Positions 11,500 through 21,639 of a stretch of DNA of 64,000 nucleotides are shown piece after piece; position 1 is the first letter of the stretch; each line of letters starts with the position of its first letter. The notes beneath the pieces are model-generated. The model was not told the origin of the DNA. It was given only the letters and a program-made list of their open reading frames with translations, and ran no database searches. The stretch spans positions 33,665,141-33,729,140 of the forward strand of contig OX421500.1 of NCBI GenBank assembly GCA_949126835.1, in the 5' to 3' direction. The translations under genes and the position numbers were made by a program. Source of the stretch: Anisus vortex (lineage: Eukaryota > Mollusca > Gastropoda > Planorbidae).

Positions 11500-11790
11500 A
11501 AATAAGGGCAGGCTATAACTAGTGTAATTTGGCCACAACGATTACAATTTGGATATAAATATAACTATTGTAGGCTCTAACTTGGCCATATCAATGAAAA
11601 GTAGGCTATAACTAGTGTTATTTGTCCATAACAATTATAATTAGGCTATAACTATTGTTATTTGTCCTTAACGATGAAAATTCGGCTATAACTATTGTAA
11701 TTTGGCCTTAACGATGAAAATTCGGCTATAACTATTGTAATTTGGCCTTAACGATTAAAATTCGGTTATAACTATTGTAATTTGTAAAAA
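11500..11790. repeat. Degenerate tandem array, unit about 42 bp
   Basis: Repeated blocks read GGCTATAACTATTGTAATTT followed by GGCCTTAACGATGAAAATTC. The left units are more diverged than the right ones. It lies directly after the 28-bp array, but the two units are unrelated in sequence. Confidence 0.75.
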
Positions 11791-12466
11791 AAAAAGAGAT
11801 AGAAAGATATTCTAATTGATATAGTGAGTGAGTTTTTGATAGATTAATCAATCTTCGTTTAATGTATGATGACTGCCTCTCCTTCCTTGTAGAAAGTCAG
11901 CCTCTCCTTTTACTATAGAAAAACCAGTCAATTCATTTAATGTATAGGCCTCTGCATGTTATATGTGTTTATTCAGCAACATTCTGAGAACAGTTTCATT
12001 GTAAAAAAACAACACTTGACCACAAAAAATTAAAGAACCAAATATATGTAATGCACTTGTTATGGCTCGGGTCTTCTGTCTGTCAATTGTAAAGTATTAC
12101 TCTCAAGCCACTCGATATATGTTTAAAGAAGAATTTTATGCTTGAACCTGTTTACAATAAAATTACATTAAACTGTACTGGTCGATCATAAGTAGCTTCT
12201 CTAACACTTTGCAAAACAACAACTACAAACTACACAACTGCTTGCCTTATATAGGTTTTGGTACAGAAAGTGCTAGAATGAATTTTCCCCCGAAGTTTTC
12301 AGAATACTAGAAATATGTAGAGATTAAGACAACACATATTGGTGTACTTAAATGATCTCTACGATATAATAAATAATTCAAATTAGTTTAGATCTACCAA
12401 TACAATTATTACATAAATAATCTCTCTGCCATAGGCCTAATTAAATATAAATAAATAACTCTAAAT
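11791..12466. other. Non-coding AT-rich stretch
   Basis: No gene, RNA or repeat recognised. Confidence 0.5.
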
Positions 12467-12473
12467 GAATTAT

Positions 12474-12777
12474 CATAGACTATAATACAAATGGACCGCT
12501 TGCTTTAGTATTTCTGCTATATGATGACTCCAAAGACTGCTTTTCGGAATTTCCGATTCGTTGTTTCCTTTGCACTTCCGTTTTATTGACTCGCTTGATT
12601 TTCTCAATGAAAAATTGAAATTAAAATTAAAATCGAAAGTTGTATAAAGCGGAAACATTTAAGAAACAACGAAGAACGTAGAAGTAATTTAAGACAGCCT
12701 TATTGGTTGCGCACGGGGAAAAAAGTACATATAAGCTCTAAAAATAGAGCAAGCGGTCCATCTTATTATAGTCTATG
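12474..12777. mobile_element. MITE family B with 7-bp target duplication
   Basis: The left end CATAGACTATAATACAAATG and the right end (reverse complement CATAGACTATAATAAGATGG) form TIRs of about 30 bases that continue into ACCGCTTGCTC. The direct repeat GAATTAT flanks the element at 12467-12473 and 12778-12784. It can be read as 8 bp if the first element base is counted. A 61-codon minus frame inside is low-complexity (NFNFNF) and not a gene. The superfamily is uncertain. Confidence 0.75.
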
Positions 12778-12784
12778 GAATTAT

Positions 12785-13530
12785 CAATACAATTTTAAAT
12801 ATGAAAGCAATTTAAACATGCTTTACACACATAAATATAACACACTGCTTTCTAAGCCGAGCATTGTAATTTGAGTACCTTTACACATACAGTTAACACA
12901 ATGTCTTTTATAAATGCTTCAGCTCTGGGTCCACCTTTTTATAAATTGGGTGAATATATATATATATATATATATATAGATCTTTAGATGTAGTATTTTA
13001 TTGATTATTTTTTTCGTCTATACAATAAAATTAGGCCTGCATCTAAAATTAGAGTATGACTTCATTGTAATCACGTAGATTCATGTGTTGTATAAATAAA
13101 TCTACACTTTAAATATAATATCACGTGAAGTCATTCCACACACTATATAATTTTATTAAGTAGATCTAGTCTAGTTTCCCAGTGCAAGTAAACTCGAGTG
13201 ATCAAGCTGAGTCAAATTACCGGTATACATTTTCTTGTTTGCTTCTAGTGTTCGAGACTAGTGAACGCACTGAACTATATCGACTATGACGAGTAAACTA
13301 AACCCAAGTGTTACTAGGACAGGTAGGTTGATGTTGGAGTAATGTTTTTTAAAAGTAATTCAATTACTATTCAGAACCAGATAAAATGTGATCATTACAA
13401 TAACTAGAATGATTGACTACTTAGTATAATCACAATAACTAGTATCATAGACTATCTATTATCAGTACAATATCTAGGCTAATATCCTATACTTCTACGT
13501 AGGCCTATTGTCACAATACAAATCTTAGAT
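12785..13530. other. Non-coding, with a (TA)n run
   Basis: A (TA)n tract lies at 12955-12978. No coding block recognised. Confidence 0.5.
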
Positions 13531-13546
13531 CAGGGGTCGGCAACCT

Positions 13547-14678
13547 GGTTTGGTGAAATTTGATACCGCGACATTTGATACCGCGACAGTTAATCCCTGA
13601 CACTTAATCCCGCGACAGATAGTCCCGTCGACACTTCATCCCGCGACACTTACTCCCTCCCTCCCGGACAGATAGTCCTATTAACACTTACTCCCTCCCT
13701 CGGACATGTACACTAAGAAGAAATAAAACCAATGTATTTAAACAGTACATTTAGATTGTGTTCAGCATCACAACCGCGAACAATTTCTTGGTAGTAATAC
13801 GTGCAAGCATCTGGTTTTCAAGTGAAGTTTGCAACGCCAATGAATTCTCCCATTCGTACACTCCCTTTGTTTGAGTAATTCATATTGCTTGTGTAGCAAA
13901 GACTGCTTGCCTTTCGACGTTGTACCAAAGGTGATCTTATCAGCCATATTCACAAGTATAAATCCAAGATATCCATAGTTCAGAGCTAAAAGTTTAAGAA
14001 AACATCTGAAACTAAAACTGTTTTTATTAACATTTAGGGTCCTAAAGAGGGCGGTACAGTGAGCGACGCCATTTAGTCATATCGAAACTCATTGCGCAAT
14101 GAAAGCATGTCACCTGTCATTTAGTCTTCAACTAAATTGAAAACAATTAATACAGGAGAGTTTACAATGACCCAATTCATTCTCTAACCTAGTCGTTGGG
14201 GTCACAAGGATCGGTCACTACAAATAAGCAAAGCCGACATATCTTTCTGACAATCTCTTTGTATACCAATCAAAGCAAGTCTCGCTCGACCTCAGACCAA
14301 CACTCGCGGGTCATTCTTTGACAACCATCTGGGTGAGGATTGTCCGCAGATAACAAAGGGAGGTGATCGGACTGAGTCGCAGGGCCTAGTCACTTGAACA
14401 TTACGCAAAATGGTTTCCCTTAAGTGGATAAAATAAGAAAACAAAATGATATTAGTAATTTTCATTCCTACCAATCAGTGAGTATTTTGAGACAACTAGT
14501 TCTCCAAATACATTTGTTTTATTTCTTCTTAGTGTACATGTCCGAGGGATAAGTGATAAATAGGACTATCTGTCGGGAAGGGAGGGAGTAAATGTCGCGG
14601 GATGAAGTGTCAACGGTACTATCTGTCGTGGTACTAAGTGTGAGGGATTAACTGTCGCGGTATCAAATGTCCGTACAC
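13547..14678 (-). mobile_element. MULE-like (Mutator) element with long TIRs and 9-bp TSD
   Basis: The ends of a 1132-base block are long inverted repeats (about 175-195 bases, 13547-13743 and 14505-14678). Each is built of internal sub-repeats such as TTTGATACCGCGACAG and CATCCCGCGACA, and each ends internally in GTACACTAAGAAGAAATAAA. A direct duplication CGGCAACCT flanks it (13538-13546 and 14679-14687). Long TIRs plus 9-bp duplications are the known signature of MULEs. The interior encodes a FLYWCH-like domain, which many animal MULE proteins carry, but no transposase. The copy is therefore non-autonomous. Confidence 0.72.
13768..13953 (-). CDS. FLYWCH-type zinc finger fragment of the MULE
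   Basis: This 61-codon frame begins MNMADKITFGTTSKGKQSLL and carries KQYELLKQRECTNGRIHWRC followed by KLHLKTRCLHVLL. The spacing 'KGK-x-L ... Y ... W-x-C ... R-C' matches the FLYWCH zinc-binding pattern in which the final ligand is usually a His near the end. Here the first aromatic (F/L) positions are loosely kept. FLYWCH domains bind DNA and in MULE proteins sit ahead of the transposase. No MULE transposase core follows before the TIR, so it is a domain-only remnant, possibly an exon of a longer former protein. The start codon is the first Met after the TIR. Expression is unknown. Confidence 0.5.
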   Translation of the reverse strand: MNMADKITFGTTSKGKQSLLHKQYELLKQRECTNGRIHWRCKLHLKTRCLHVLLPRNCSRL

Positions 14679-14760
14679 CGGCAACCTATGCCACGCATGC
14701 TAGACTTGGCAGTTTTAGAGGCACGTGGAAGACCCCTTAAAAGTTAATTTAAGTATTTTC

Positions 14761-15921
14761 TACAAGAAAAGAGCAGGATGACTTTTACGCTGTTGGCACC
14801 GCTGAATGAATTAAAAATCCTTCTTTGGCACACTATTATCGAAAGGTTGTCGACCCTTGTCTTAAACTATTTAGAACCATCACAGTATAGAGTTTTATCA
14901 CCGTCGAGTGTCTTGGCTTATTTTCAACAAGCTAAGTATAATTTTGTATTCTTAAATATAGATTTAACTCCAAGTTCTAATATAACTAATGGACGAGCCA
15001 CTTCACCTTAAAAAACAACCTCTTAATGTAAGCCCCAATCCTGATAAACACGCGCAACTTTTCTGTGTCTTGGATAAAATTTTAATGTTTTGGAATAGTT
15101 TTCCACACTGAGCTATATAACTACTGTACATTGATTGGTAATTAAGCTTATTTGAAAATATATAATGTTATAGAAAACTCAGATCTAAGACAGTAGGCCT
15201 AAGCTTTTTTGATGTTCTAAAATGGTGAGCAAACCAAATGACTATGAAAAATTGGCAATTACAGCGCATTTAAAACATTTTAAAAGTATTCTTTCCTACA
15301 AATATTTAGTTGTTGTTTTTTTCAGACTACTGGAGCAAACCAATAACATTAATAGAAACTGTAATAAAAATCTAATAAGCTTATTTATTATATACATTTT
15401 GCAAGTTTATTAGATTTTCAATCATTTATAGTTACGTAGGTGTTTATTATAGTAGGCATTTAGGGCTCTAGAAATAACCGTATCACTGTCTACAAAGGAG
15501 AACAGCCCATCCATATATATTGGCCTATAAATCATTGACTTTCTCTTTAAAATATTGCTAAAAAGCTGGAGTTGCCTACAGGAATATCACAATGTTGATT
15601 TGTCGTCGAATATCTTCCACGTGAAATGTATTCACTCTACTGGCTGTTGCTTTCGTACTGAACTTCAACAAAACGTTGTTGTTGTTTTTTAAATAATTTT
15701 CCCCTGATATTTATAATATATGTAGACCTATGTGAAAAGACTGACTCAAACATTACATCTCTATGTTAACGAAGCTTCGTCTTCCATCGGTCCGGGTCCA
15801 ATCCTTGTTTTAAAAGGGAAAAAAAACGTGAAATATGCTAACTTTATCATCACAGTGAAGAATGTACTTAATAATTGTCTCCGAGGAATTTCCTTGCTTA
15901 CGTACGTTCGTTTGTTTCTAG
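14761..15921. other. No assignable gene; intron or upstream region of the 15.9-20.7 kb gene
   Basis: Two short open frames (14778-15011 and 15222-15413) have no recognisable domain or splice support. The region is AT-rich. The exon at 15922 has a phase that requires an upstream exon, which I could not find here. Confidence 0.4.
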
Positions 15922-16103
15922 GTCCACCAGAATGGACTAACAGCCTCCAGTTTCAACCAGAGTTGGCAGGTGGCTTCACTTCCCTATCGGATGGTTGGCG
16001 GTGCATCACGCCCAACCACCTGGTCAGGGAGAGGAAAGGCATCACCGTGACGGACGCTGCCCGCTGGTCACAGGGAATGACCCAAGGGAAACATGTGTAT
16101 GAG
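15922..16103 (+). CDS. Exon A of an unidentified gene (possible SPRY/NHR-like region)
   Basis: A pyrimidine-rich acceptor (GTTTGTTTCTAG) precedes the block and a donor (GAG|GTAGGT) ends it. The 182 nucleotides begin with two bases of a split codon and end in phase 0. The peptide runs from PPEWTNSLQFQPELAGGFTS through DGWRCITPNHLVRERKGITV to GMTQGKHVYEV. The ending 'G-x-H-x-Y-E-V' and the alternating hydrophobic pattern resemble the first half of a SPRY/B30.2 or Neuralized (NHR) beta-sandwich. This is a pattern impression, not a firm assignment. The open frame extends upstream to 15732, but that part does not look coding. Codon usage is more GC-rich than the surroundings. The first exons of the gene must lie further left. 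Confidence 0.6.
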
Positions 16104-16134
16104 GTAGGTAATAAAAGGCATCTAGGGTCTAGAC

Positions 16135-16309
16135 CAGGGCCTAAATGGGATTTCTAATTCCTTCAGTGTGCCAACAGAATAAATTATGTCATTCTGCGTT
16201 AACACTCAAATTCTTGTAGAAGAGACTTGAATTGCCTCGTTGGGGTATTCCGCGTGCCATTAAAAGTCGCTCTGCGTGCCAAATCTGGTACGTAGGTTGC
16301 CAATCACTG
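16135..16309. mobile_element. hAT-like MITE (family H) just after exon A
   Basis: The left end is CAGGGCC and the right end GGTTGCCAATCACTG, with imperfect 8-base flanks GTCTAGAC and ACCTAGAC. The interior carries the family words CAGTGTGCCAACAG and TTCTTGTAGAAGAGACTTG, then CGCGTGCCATT, which are shared with 36214-36379 and 50538-50727. Confidence 0.65.
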
Positions 16310-17270
16310 ACCTAGACCACATGGTTGGTTCTTGAGGTCTTCTAGGTGCCCGCCAGTAGGCCATACACGTTTTGAAAGCACGCTGTTAAGGACATAGAAA
16401 GAGACTATACGACAGTTGGAAAAAGTCGTGCAAAGACCAAGCTGTCTGGCAGCAAATGTACCGCTTTAATCGCGCCCCACTTATGTTAGTTATTTATTGG
16501 TAACAAAAAATGTTTGTGTTGATTTTTATCTTCTTGTCATTTTGTGTGTGTGAGTGCATTTTATAACAAATCAGAACTTTAATTTTGTATAGCCCATCCA
16601 TTATATTAAAACTTTATTACCAAATTGTAATGCATAATAAACAAACCATATTTATCAGAGTATGCAGGTCAATAGCAAGAATGTTAGCATTGGCTTTGGG
16701 AAAGAGGGGGGGGGGGGGAGACTACAGTAAAGGGAGATAATTCCTCATTTACTGTGAAATCGATTTACCCTGGCTAAATTGATTATCTCCCTTTTATCGA
16801 GTGCTAATCAACCGACCTGACCCTACCCCAGTATGGATTTCTTAATTAATTATATTGGGGAGGCATTGTCGTTTATAGACCAGGCAGCCTCTCTTCGCTA
16901 TGTACAGTGACGATTCAAGCTCAAAAACGCGTGAACTAAGTGCTGTGTGTAACATAATCATATCATAATATCGTAGAAAGGCAAAAAGTATCAAACGTAG
17001 TTTGCTTGTCAGAAGGTAAAAAAAAAATTCAAGTAATCCCAAGTGACCCAATTGATCCAGAGGGCCGGCGAAGCAAGGATCACCCGTTTCCTTGGCGACT
17101 TTACACTAGAGGACAATGTGGCAAGTATACAATGCCACGACGCCTTTACTTTGCACAGTTGGATAGACTTAGGGACACTCGACTACCTTGCCTCTCATAA
17201 GGGGTTTCGTAACTAGAAACAATATTATATACATATGCGTACATCTTTTCGATTAAAGGCTTTAGAAATA
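16310..17270. other. Intron sequence, no exon recognised
   Basis: A G-run lies at 16706-16719. The expected intermediate exon of the 15.9-20.7 kb gene (starting in phase 0, length 2 mod 3) should lie between 16104 and 18228, but I could not identify one. Confidence 0.4.
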
Positions 17271-17274
17271 CTGA

Positions 17275-17585
17275 TTTGATTTTGATTTTTGGTTAATTTG
17301 ATTGCTTTGATTGATTTCACTGATTTGACCTTTTTGATCGATTTGATCCATTTGATTGTTTTGATTTGATCGATTGGATCGATTGGATCGATTTGACTGA
17401 TTATACTTATTTGACCGATTTGACCGATTTGATCGATTAGATCAATTTAATCGATCTGATCGATGTGATCGATTTGATCGATTTGGTTGATTTGATCGAT
17501 TTATTGATTTCATCGATTCGATTTGATTCTTTTGATTGCTTTGGTTGATTTGATTTGTATTGATTTTATTGACTTGATCGTATAA
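17275..17585. repeat. Degenerate TTTGATCGAT-type tandem repeat
   Basis: About 300 bases are built of 9-12 base variants of GATTTGATCGATTTGA. The repeats are irregular in length and phase. A minus frame of IKSIKS-type repeats is its translation only. Confidence 0.85.
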
Positions 17586-18228
17586 GGTCTACTGGCCAGA
17601 CAGTCGTGGCCACTGTTCCTGCGTTGGGATCGGCTCAGCAGACGTCGGGCTAAAACTGCAGGGCCGAGTGAGCCTTGTGGGTGAGCACAGTCAGTCCTGG
17701 GGACTAGACCTGACCAGGAGACGGACCTTACACAAAGGCGCGATGGAGACGCGACTGCATGGCGCCATTCCGCAAAGGTAATTAGCGTGTAATATAGTAT
17801 TGAAGCTACGGATAGTGCTAACATTTGGCGTTTCGTCGGAAGCATAGACTATGTGTTAAGATGTTGATTAGACGTTTTTCATTAGAAAATATGAAGTTTC
17901 TTTAGCCCTTTTATTTTATATGGTTCTTTTACGTCTTTTAACGGTATGCCTACAACACGGGAATTGAACTCGAGGCCTGCGGGCCAAATACGGTCAGGCG
18001 TACAATTATACCCGATCCGCGAGAGTATTTTGAGTTAGGGTTATAGTTTGGGCTAGACAAATTTAGCTTAATGGCCCAGCAACATGAAGACAAAAATAAA
18101 ATTCTCTTTCCTTCCACGTTCGATTTTGCCATATCTTTATCAGAACAAAGATGAGCAAAAAAAGAATAAACAATTAAATCTTATTAAATTTTATGATATA
18201 ATTAATTGTTACCATTTTTATTGGCTAG
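17586..18228. other. Intron sequence with a tRNA-like remnant
   Basis: 17600-17800 is locally GC-rich but not convincingly coding. Near 17950-18010 the minus strand has a B-box-like GAGTTCAATTCCC, suggesting a SINE fragment. Confidence 0.4.
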
Positions 18229-18422
18229 ATTCTTCATGTATGTTGACTTGGATGGTGGCAATGTGGCCTTCAGCGATGACGTCAATACAAATGGGATGTA
18301 TGCTGAGTTCTACGGCTACATTCTGACCAACATTCCCAAAAATGCGTCCAGGCCTTTGTACGTCATGGTCAGTTCATGTGCGCCAAATGAAAGTATGCAG
18401 GTCTATTATAGAGGCAGTGCCA
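18229..18422 (+). CDS. Exon B of the unidentified gene
   Basis: The acceptor is TTGGCTAG and the donor is A|GTATGT. The 194 nucleotides start with the last base of a codon and end with one base of the next. The peptide includes FFMYVDLDGGNVAFSDDV, then YGYILTNIPKNASRPLYVMV, then CAPNESMQVYYRG. The pattern 'V-D-x-x-G-x-V-x-F ... P-L-Y-V-M-V' fits the second half of an NHR/SPRY-like fold, again by pattern only. Exon A ends in phase 0 while this exon needs two preceding bases. They therefore cannot be spliced directly, and an exon between them is unseen or lost. Confidence 0.65.
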
Positions 18423-19738
18423 GTATGTATTAATACACTAAACTCTTATAGACAGTCTTATTTTAATGTATCCACTCAAACTCCCCTCATCCCAATTCTT
18501 ACTAAAATAATATATACGTCACTGTCATACTCATTAGAACAATGAAATTTAACAGGGTTAGTAGAAACATAATTGTGCTATCAATATGTGATTTCGGTAC
18601 AAAAGTTTACCTTTTTGTGGTCCACTTTGTGGCCAATGTATGCAAGTGGTGTGTGTGTAAGTGGTCTGTGTGTGTTTGGCCACATAACACTTTGCAGCCA
18701 TTTCTCAACTGAGGATCTCTGGTACCAAATTTCTGAATTCGATGTCGAAAATAATTAGCACGACTCTTTCCAAGACTATGCCCGCCATCAGTAGTCAACT
18801 GTTTGCAATGCTGCAAGCTATATGACAGCCCGGCCTTGCAGGGACCTAGAGTGGGTAGGAACTTTGAAACTTCATGCCGAACCTTTATGGTGAGGTGTCC
18901 ATCTTGCGAGATACAGCAGAATTTCTTCTACGAATTGGAGAGAGTAATATCGGCTCGTTTCGTCACTTAATAAAGAGAAGTATTATTCAAGTCGGGTGCC
19001 AATCTTTCTCGAAGATGCCATCGAGATCCAGAAAGGAAATGGTGTGTGGGGAGTGGGGCGTGGGAGGTAATGCTTACTGGTTTCAAACCCAGGACCTTAG
19101 AATTAATAACTTTGTTTAAATTTTCTTATGTGAAAATAGAGTAATACGTGTGTTGATCTTGTTGACAGCAAAGCTAAGCTATGCATTCTAGTTTATGAAT
19201 TTATTTATTTTTTTTGCAATACAAATGAAAAAATACTAGAGCAAAAATGTTCATCAAAGCAAGCATTTAAAAATATGGGCAATTGTGTCCGTCAAATAGG
19301 GATTTACCATCGCGCTAAAAATTTGGCAAGATAGAACTAATGTTCCGAGTTCATTGGAATAAACCCATGATGTAAACTTGCCTCTATTTAATCATTTTAA
19401 AGATCAGTGGGCACGATGAGGAATGCTCCTGGAGCCACCACAACTGGTGACTAAGGAGGCGACTGCCCCTCAACCCAACTTTATATTTAATTTTGTACAG
19501 TTTTTGAAAAAAAATCTATTGTTTTGAAACCAACTCCACCCCAACAAGTCCGACACACCATCCTTATGTTTGTCAATGAAGTCGTTGCCCATCATCCCAC
19601 TCATTAAACTATTTCTCTACGGTACACGTTTATCTCACGCGATGTAAAATCTCCACGCCGATTCCTACAATGATGTGTTTGGTAGCTTCCAGTTCACTAG
19701 CTGTCTACAATTCTATAATCCAATCGTCTTTCTTTCAG
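18423..19738. other. Intron sequence
   Basis: No exon-like block with matching phase. A short open frame at 18874-19119 lacks splice support and recognisable domains. Confidence 0.45.
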
Positions 19739-19915
19739 CACCGTTTGGCGGTTTCAGCCTATGCAAGCCGCTGATCAACGTGAACGTCATCGTGCCACAG
19801 GGGTCAACCCAGGTGCAGATCGGCATCACAACAGTCCAACATTAGCAGCAGCAGCAGTTTATCGCCACTGTGGCGCCCCCACCGACGTACCTGCAGGCGT
19901 TGGACCAGGGCTGTG
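19739..19915 (+). CDS. Exon C of the unidentified gene, with in-frame TAG in a CAG run
   Basis: The acceptor CTTTCTTTCAG and the donor TGTG|GTAAGA bound 177 nucleotides. The first two bases complete the split codon of exon B, and the exon ends in phase 1, matching exon D. The peptide reads PFGGFSLCKPLINVNVIV, then QGSTQVQIGITTVQH. A TAG at 19843-19845 follows, then four CAG codons and FIATVAPPPTYLQAL. The TAG stands where a fifth CAG (Gln) would fit, and coding character continues after it to a good donor. A C-to-T nonsense change, an allele, a sequencing error or a true shortened protein are all possible. PPTY is a PPxY motif, the ligand type for WW domains of NEDD4-like ligases. Confidence 0.62.
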
Positions 19916-20179
19916 GTAAGACGTTACTTTTGGGAAAATGTCGCGAGAACGCGAGATGCGTGTGCTATAGAAAAGAAGAGCGTTAGAGCGTGAAGCAAGA
20001 GCCATACAAAAATAATATTTATATTCGATTAAGCTTATATATTATATATATATATATAGGCCTATAATATATAGTAGACTGTGTGTGGATTCCAGTCCGC
20101 ATTGGTTAATTTAAAGACACTTTAGGCCTGCCTTACTGTCTCATATTTTACTTTTGCGCTCTCGCTTCCGGCATGTGTC

Positions 20180-20352
20180 CTCCCTAGCCGAGTGGTTAGC
20201 GTATCCAATAATATTACTTTTTTTTTTTAACGATCGTAAAGAATTTCAGGACTTAAAGCTTTTTTAATACGTTTTCAGTAAGTAAAATCTAATCATTATA
20301 TTTTAGATATGCTGGATACGGGTGTTCGATTCTCAGCCAGGGCCAGGGATGT
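20180..20352 (+). mobile_element. tRNA-like SINE head split by about 130 bp
   Basis: CCTAGCCGAGTGGTTAGCGT is a clean A-box region of tRNA-Ser/Leu style. The matching B-box part (GGTGTTCGATTCTC) appears only after an AT-rich 130-base stretch, at 20318-20340. The copy is thus either interrupted or has a long insert between the two promoter boxes. It lies in the intron between exons C and D. Confidence 0.45.
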
Positions 20353-20644
20353 CCAAACTTTTTGTTACATAAAAAGACATGCTTTTTTAAAAAACTCTTT
20401 TACAAAATTTATTTTCAATTACTTTCCTAAATGTTTTAAATAAATAATTAATAATGATTTTTTTAAATGAATATAATCTATAGCTTTCTGTTCACTATTT
20501 TTTTTTATAAAATTCTTATCCGTATCTATAAGCATTTGTATTATTCCCCCGGGCAAAGCCGGGCAATTTAGCTTTTATGTTTAAACGTTTGTTATGCCAA
20601 CAACGCTAATTTCGTTTGCAAATCATTTTGTTTTTCGTCACCAG

Positions 20645-20742
20645 CTCCATTCTCTGGTCCTTCAGTCCCGCCACTATATACGGGTACAGACTCCATGCAA
20701 GAAAAGCCACCTGGGCCAGCAATATACTACCCTCCACAATAA
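20645..20742 (+). CDS. Exon D, terminal coding exon of the unidentified gene
   Basis: The acceptor TTTTTCGTCACCAG is followed by two bases that complete the split codon from exon C (GCT, Ala). The peptide is PFSGPSVPPLYTGTDSMQ, then EKPPGPAIYYPPQ and a TAA stop at 20740-20742. PPLY is a second PPxY motif, giving at least two in the C-terminal tail with PPTY of exon C. An AATAAA overlaps the stop codon, and ATTAAA occurs near 20890, either of which could direct cleavage. Short length, a good acceptor and in-phase proline-rich content make this a convincing last exon. What the protein does is unknown. A substrate or adaptor for WW-domain proteins is an inference. Confidence 0.65.
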
Positions 20743-21639
20743 ATGTAGTTAAGATAAATGGATTACTGTTAATACTACTTTTTCATCATGTGTTAATGTT
20801 TCTCCTATTCTTGTGGGCATACCTATCTAGTCCTAGATTTGTAAATGTGTTAAACAATTCTTAACAACTTTTTTTAAAAACATAAAGTTATTAAAGTTGG
20901 AATGTCCCTTAACCCTTTCAATCTGAAGTTTGTTTTACCTTGGACCGTTTCCTTTATTCAGTCAGTGATGAGTTAATTGGCTATGTACGTTAAAATGTCA
21001 TATTTTCATACACTCCCTTCCCATGTTGCACTCCGTGCAATTAATTTTGGAACTCTTCAACCCTTATTTGTAGATACAAACAAACGTCCCTATCGCCACC
21101 CCACCCCTTCACATAATTTTCAACCCTGTTAAAATTTCTTTTTTAAGCTATAGACACATACTTTTTATATTATTAAATATTGTGTTTGTTTATGTTGATA
21201 TATGTATACAATAAAAAATACAATAGAACAGTACGTTTTTGTTTCTTGAACACTGCATCAAAATAATTGATAAAATAGATATAATATAAGTATAAGCGAA
21301 TGAACAATGTGTTCTTCTTTTAAGAATTGGAAATGTAATAAACAAAAAATGGATATGTTTTGAAGTATTGATGTTAGTATGGTATGAACGTTTGGTCTGA
21401 ATCAAATGTTAAGTATTCAATTTACAGTTTAATACAAATAAGAATTTCGTTCGAATCTATAACCCATTGCTGTGCATCAGTCAGCCCCGCCTACTGTTTG
21501 CCTCTTGTTTGAACGACGTCAAGCGTATGACCATTCCTTTTTAACGTAATTTGTGTTTAAATCGAATGTTTTCTGTACAAGTGGGATTTTTTAATTGTTC
21601 CTCGGGCTAAATATTAATTTGTTCGTATATACGCCTACA
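20743..21639. other. 3' flank of the unidentified gene, non-coding
   Basis: Probable 3' UTR for roughly the first 150 bases, then AT-rich intergenic DNA without recognised features. Confidence 0.45.

Larger units (their letters stand above)
13531..14760. mobile_element. hAT-like MITE split by a MULE-like insertion
   Basis: The left end CAGGGGTCGGCAACCT at 13531 has the form of the hAT-type MITE ends seen at 36214 and 50538. Its continuation resumes after 14678 with GGCAACCTATGCCACGCATG, then AGGCACGTGGAAGACC. Those words recall the 'gtgcca' body of the same family. The 9-base word CGGCAACCT is present on both sides of the inner element. The right end of this MITE is not clear. Confidence 0.55.

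Noticed and set aside
14778..15413. Open frames of 77 and 63 codons
   Set aside because: No domain, no splice signals in phase, AT-rich codon content like the surroundings.
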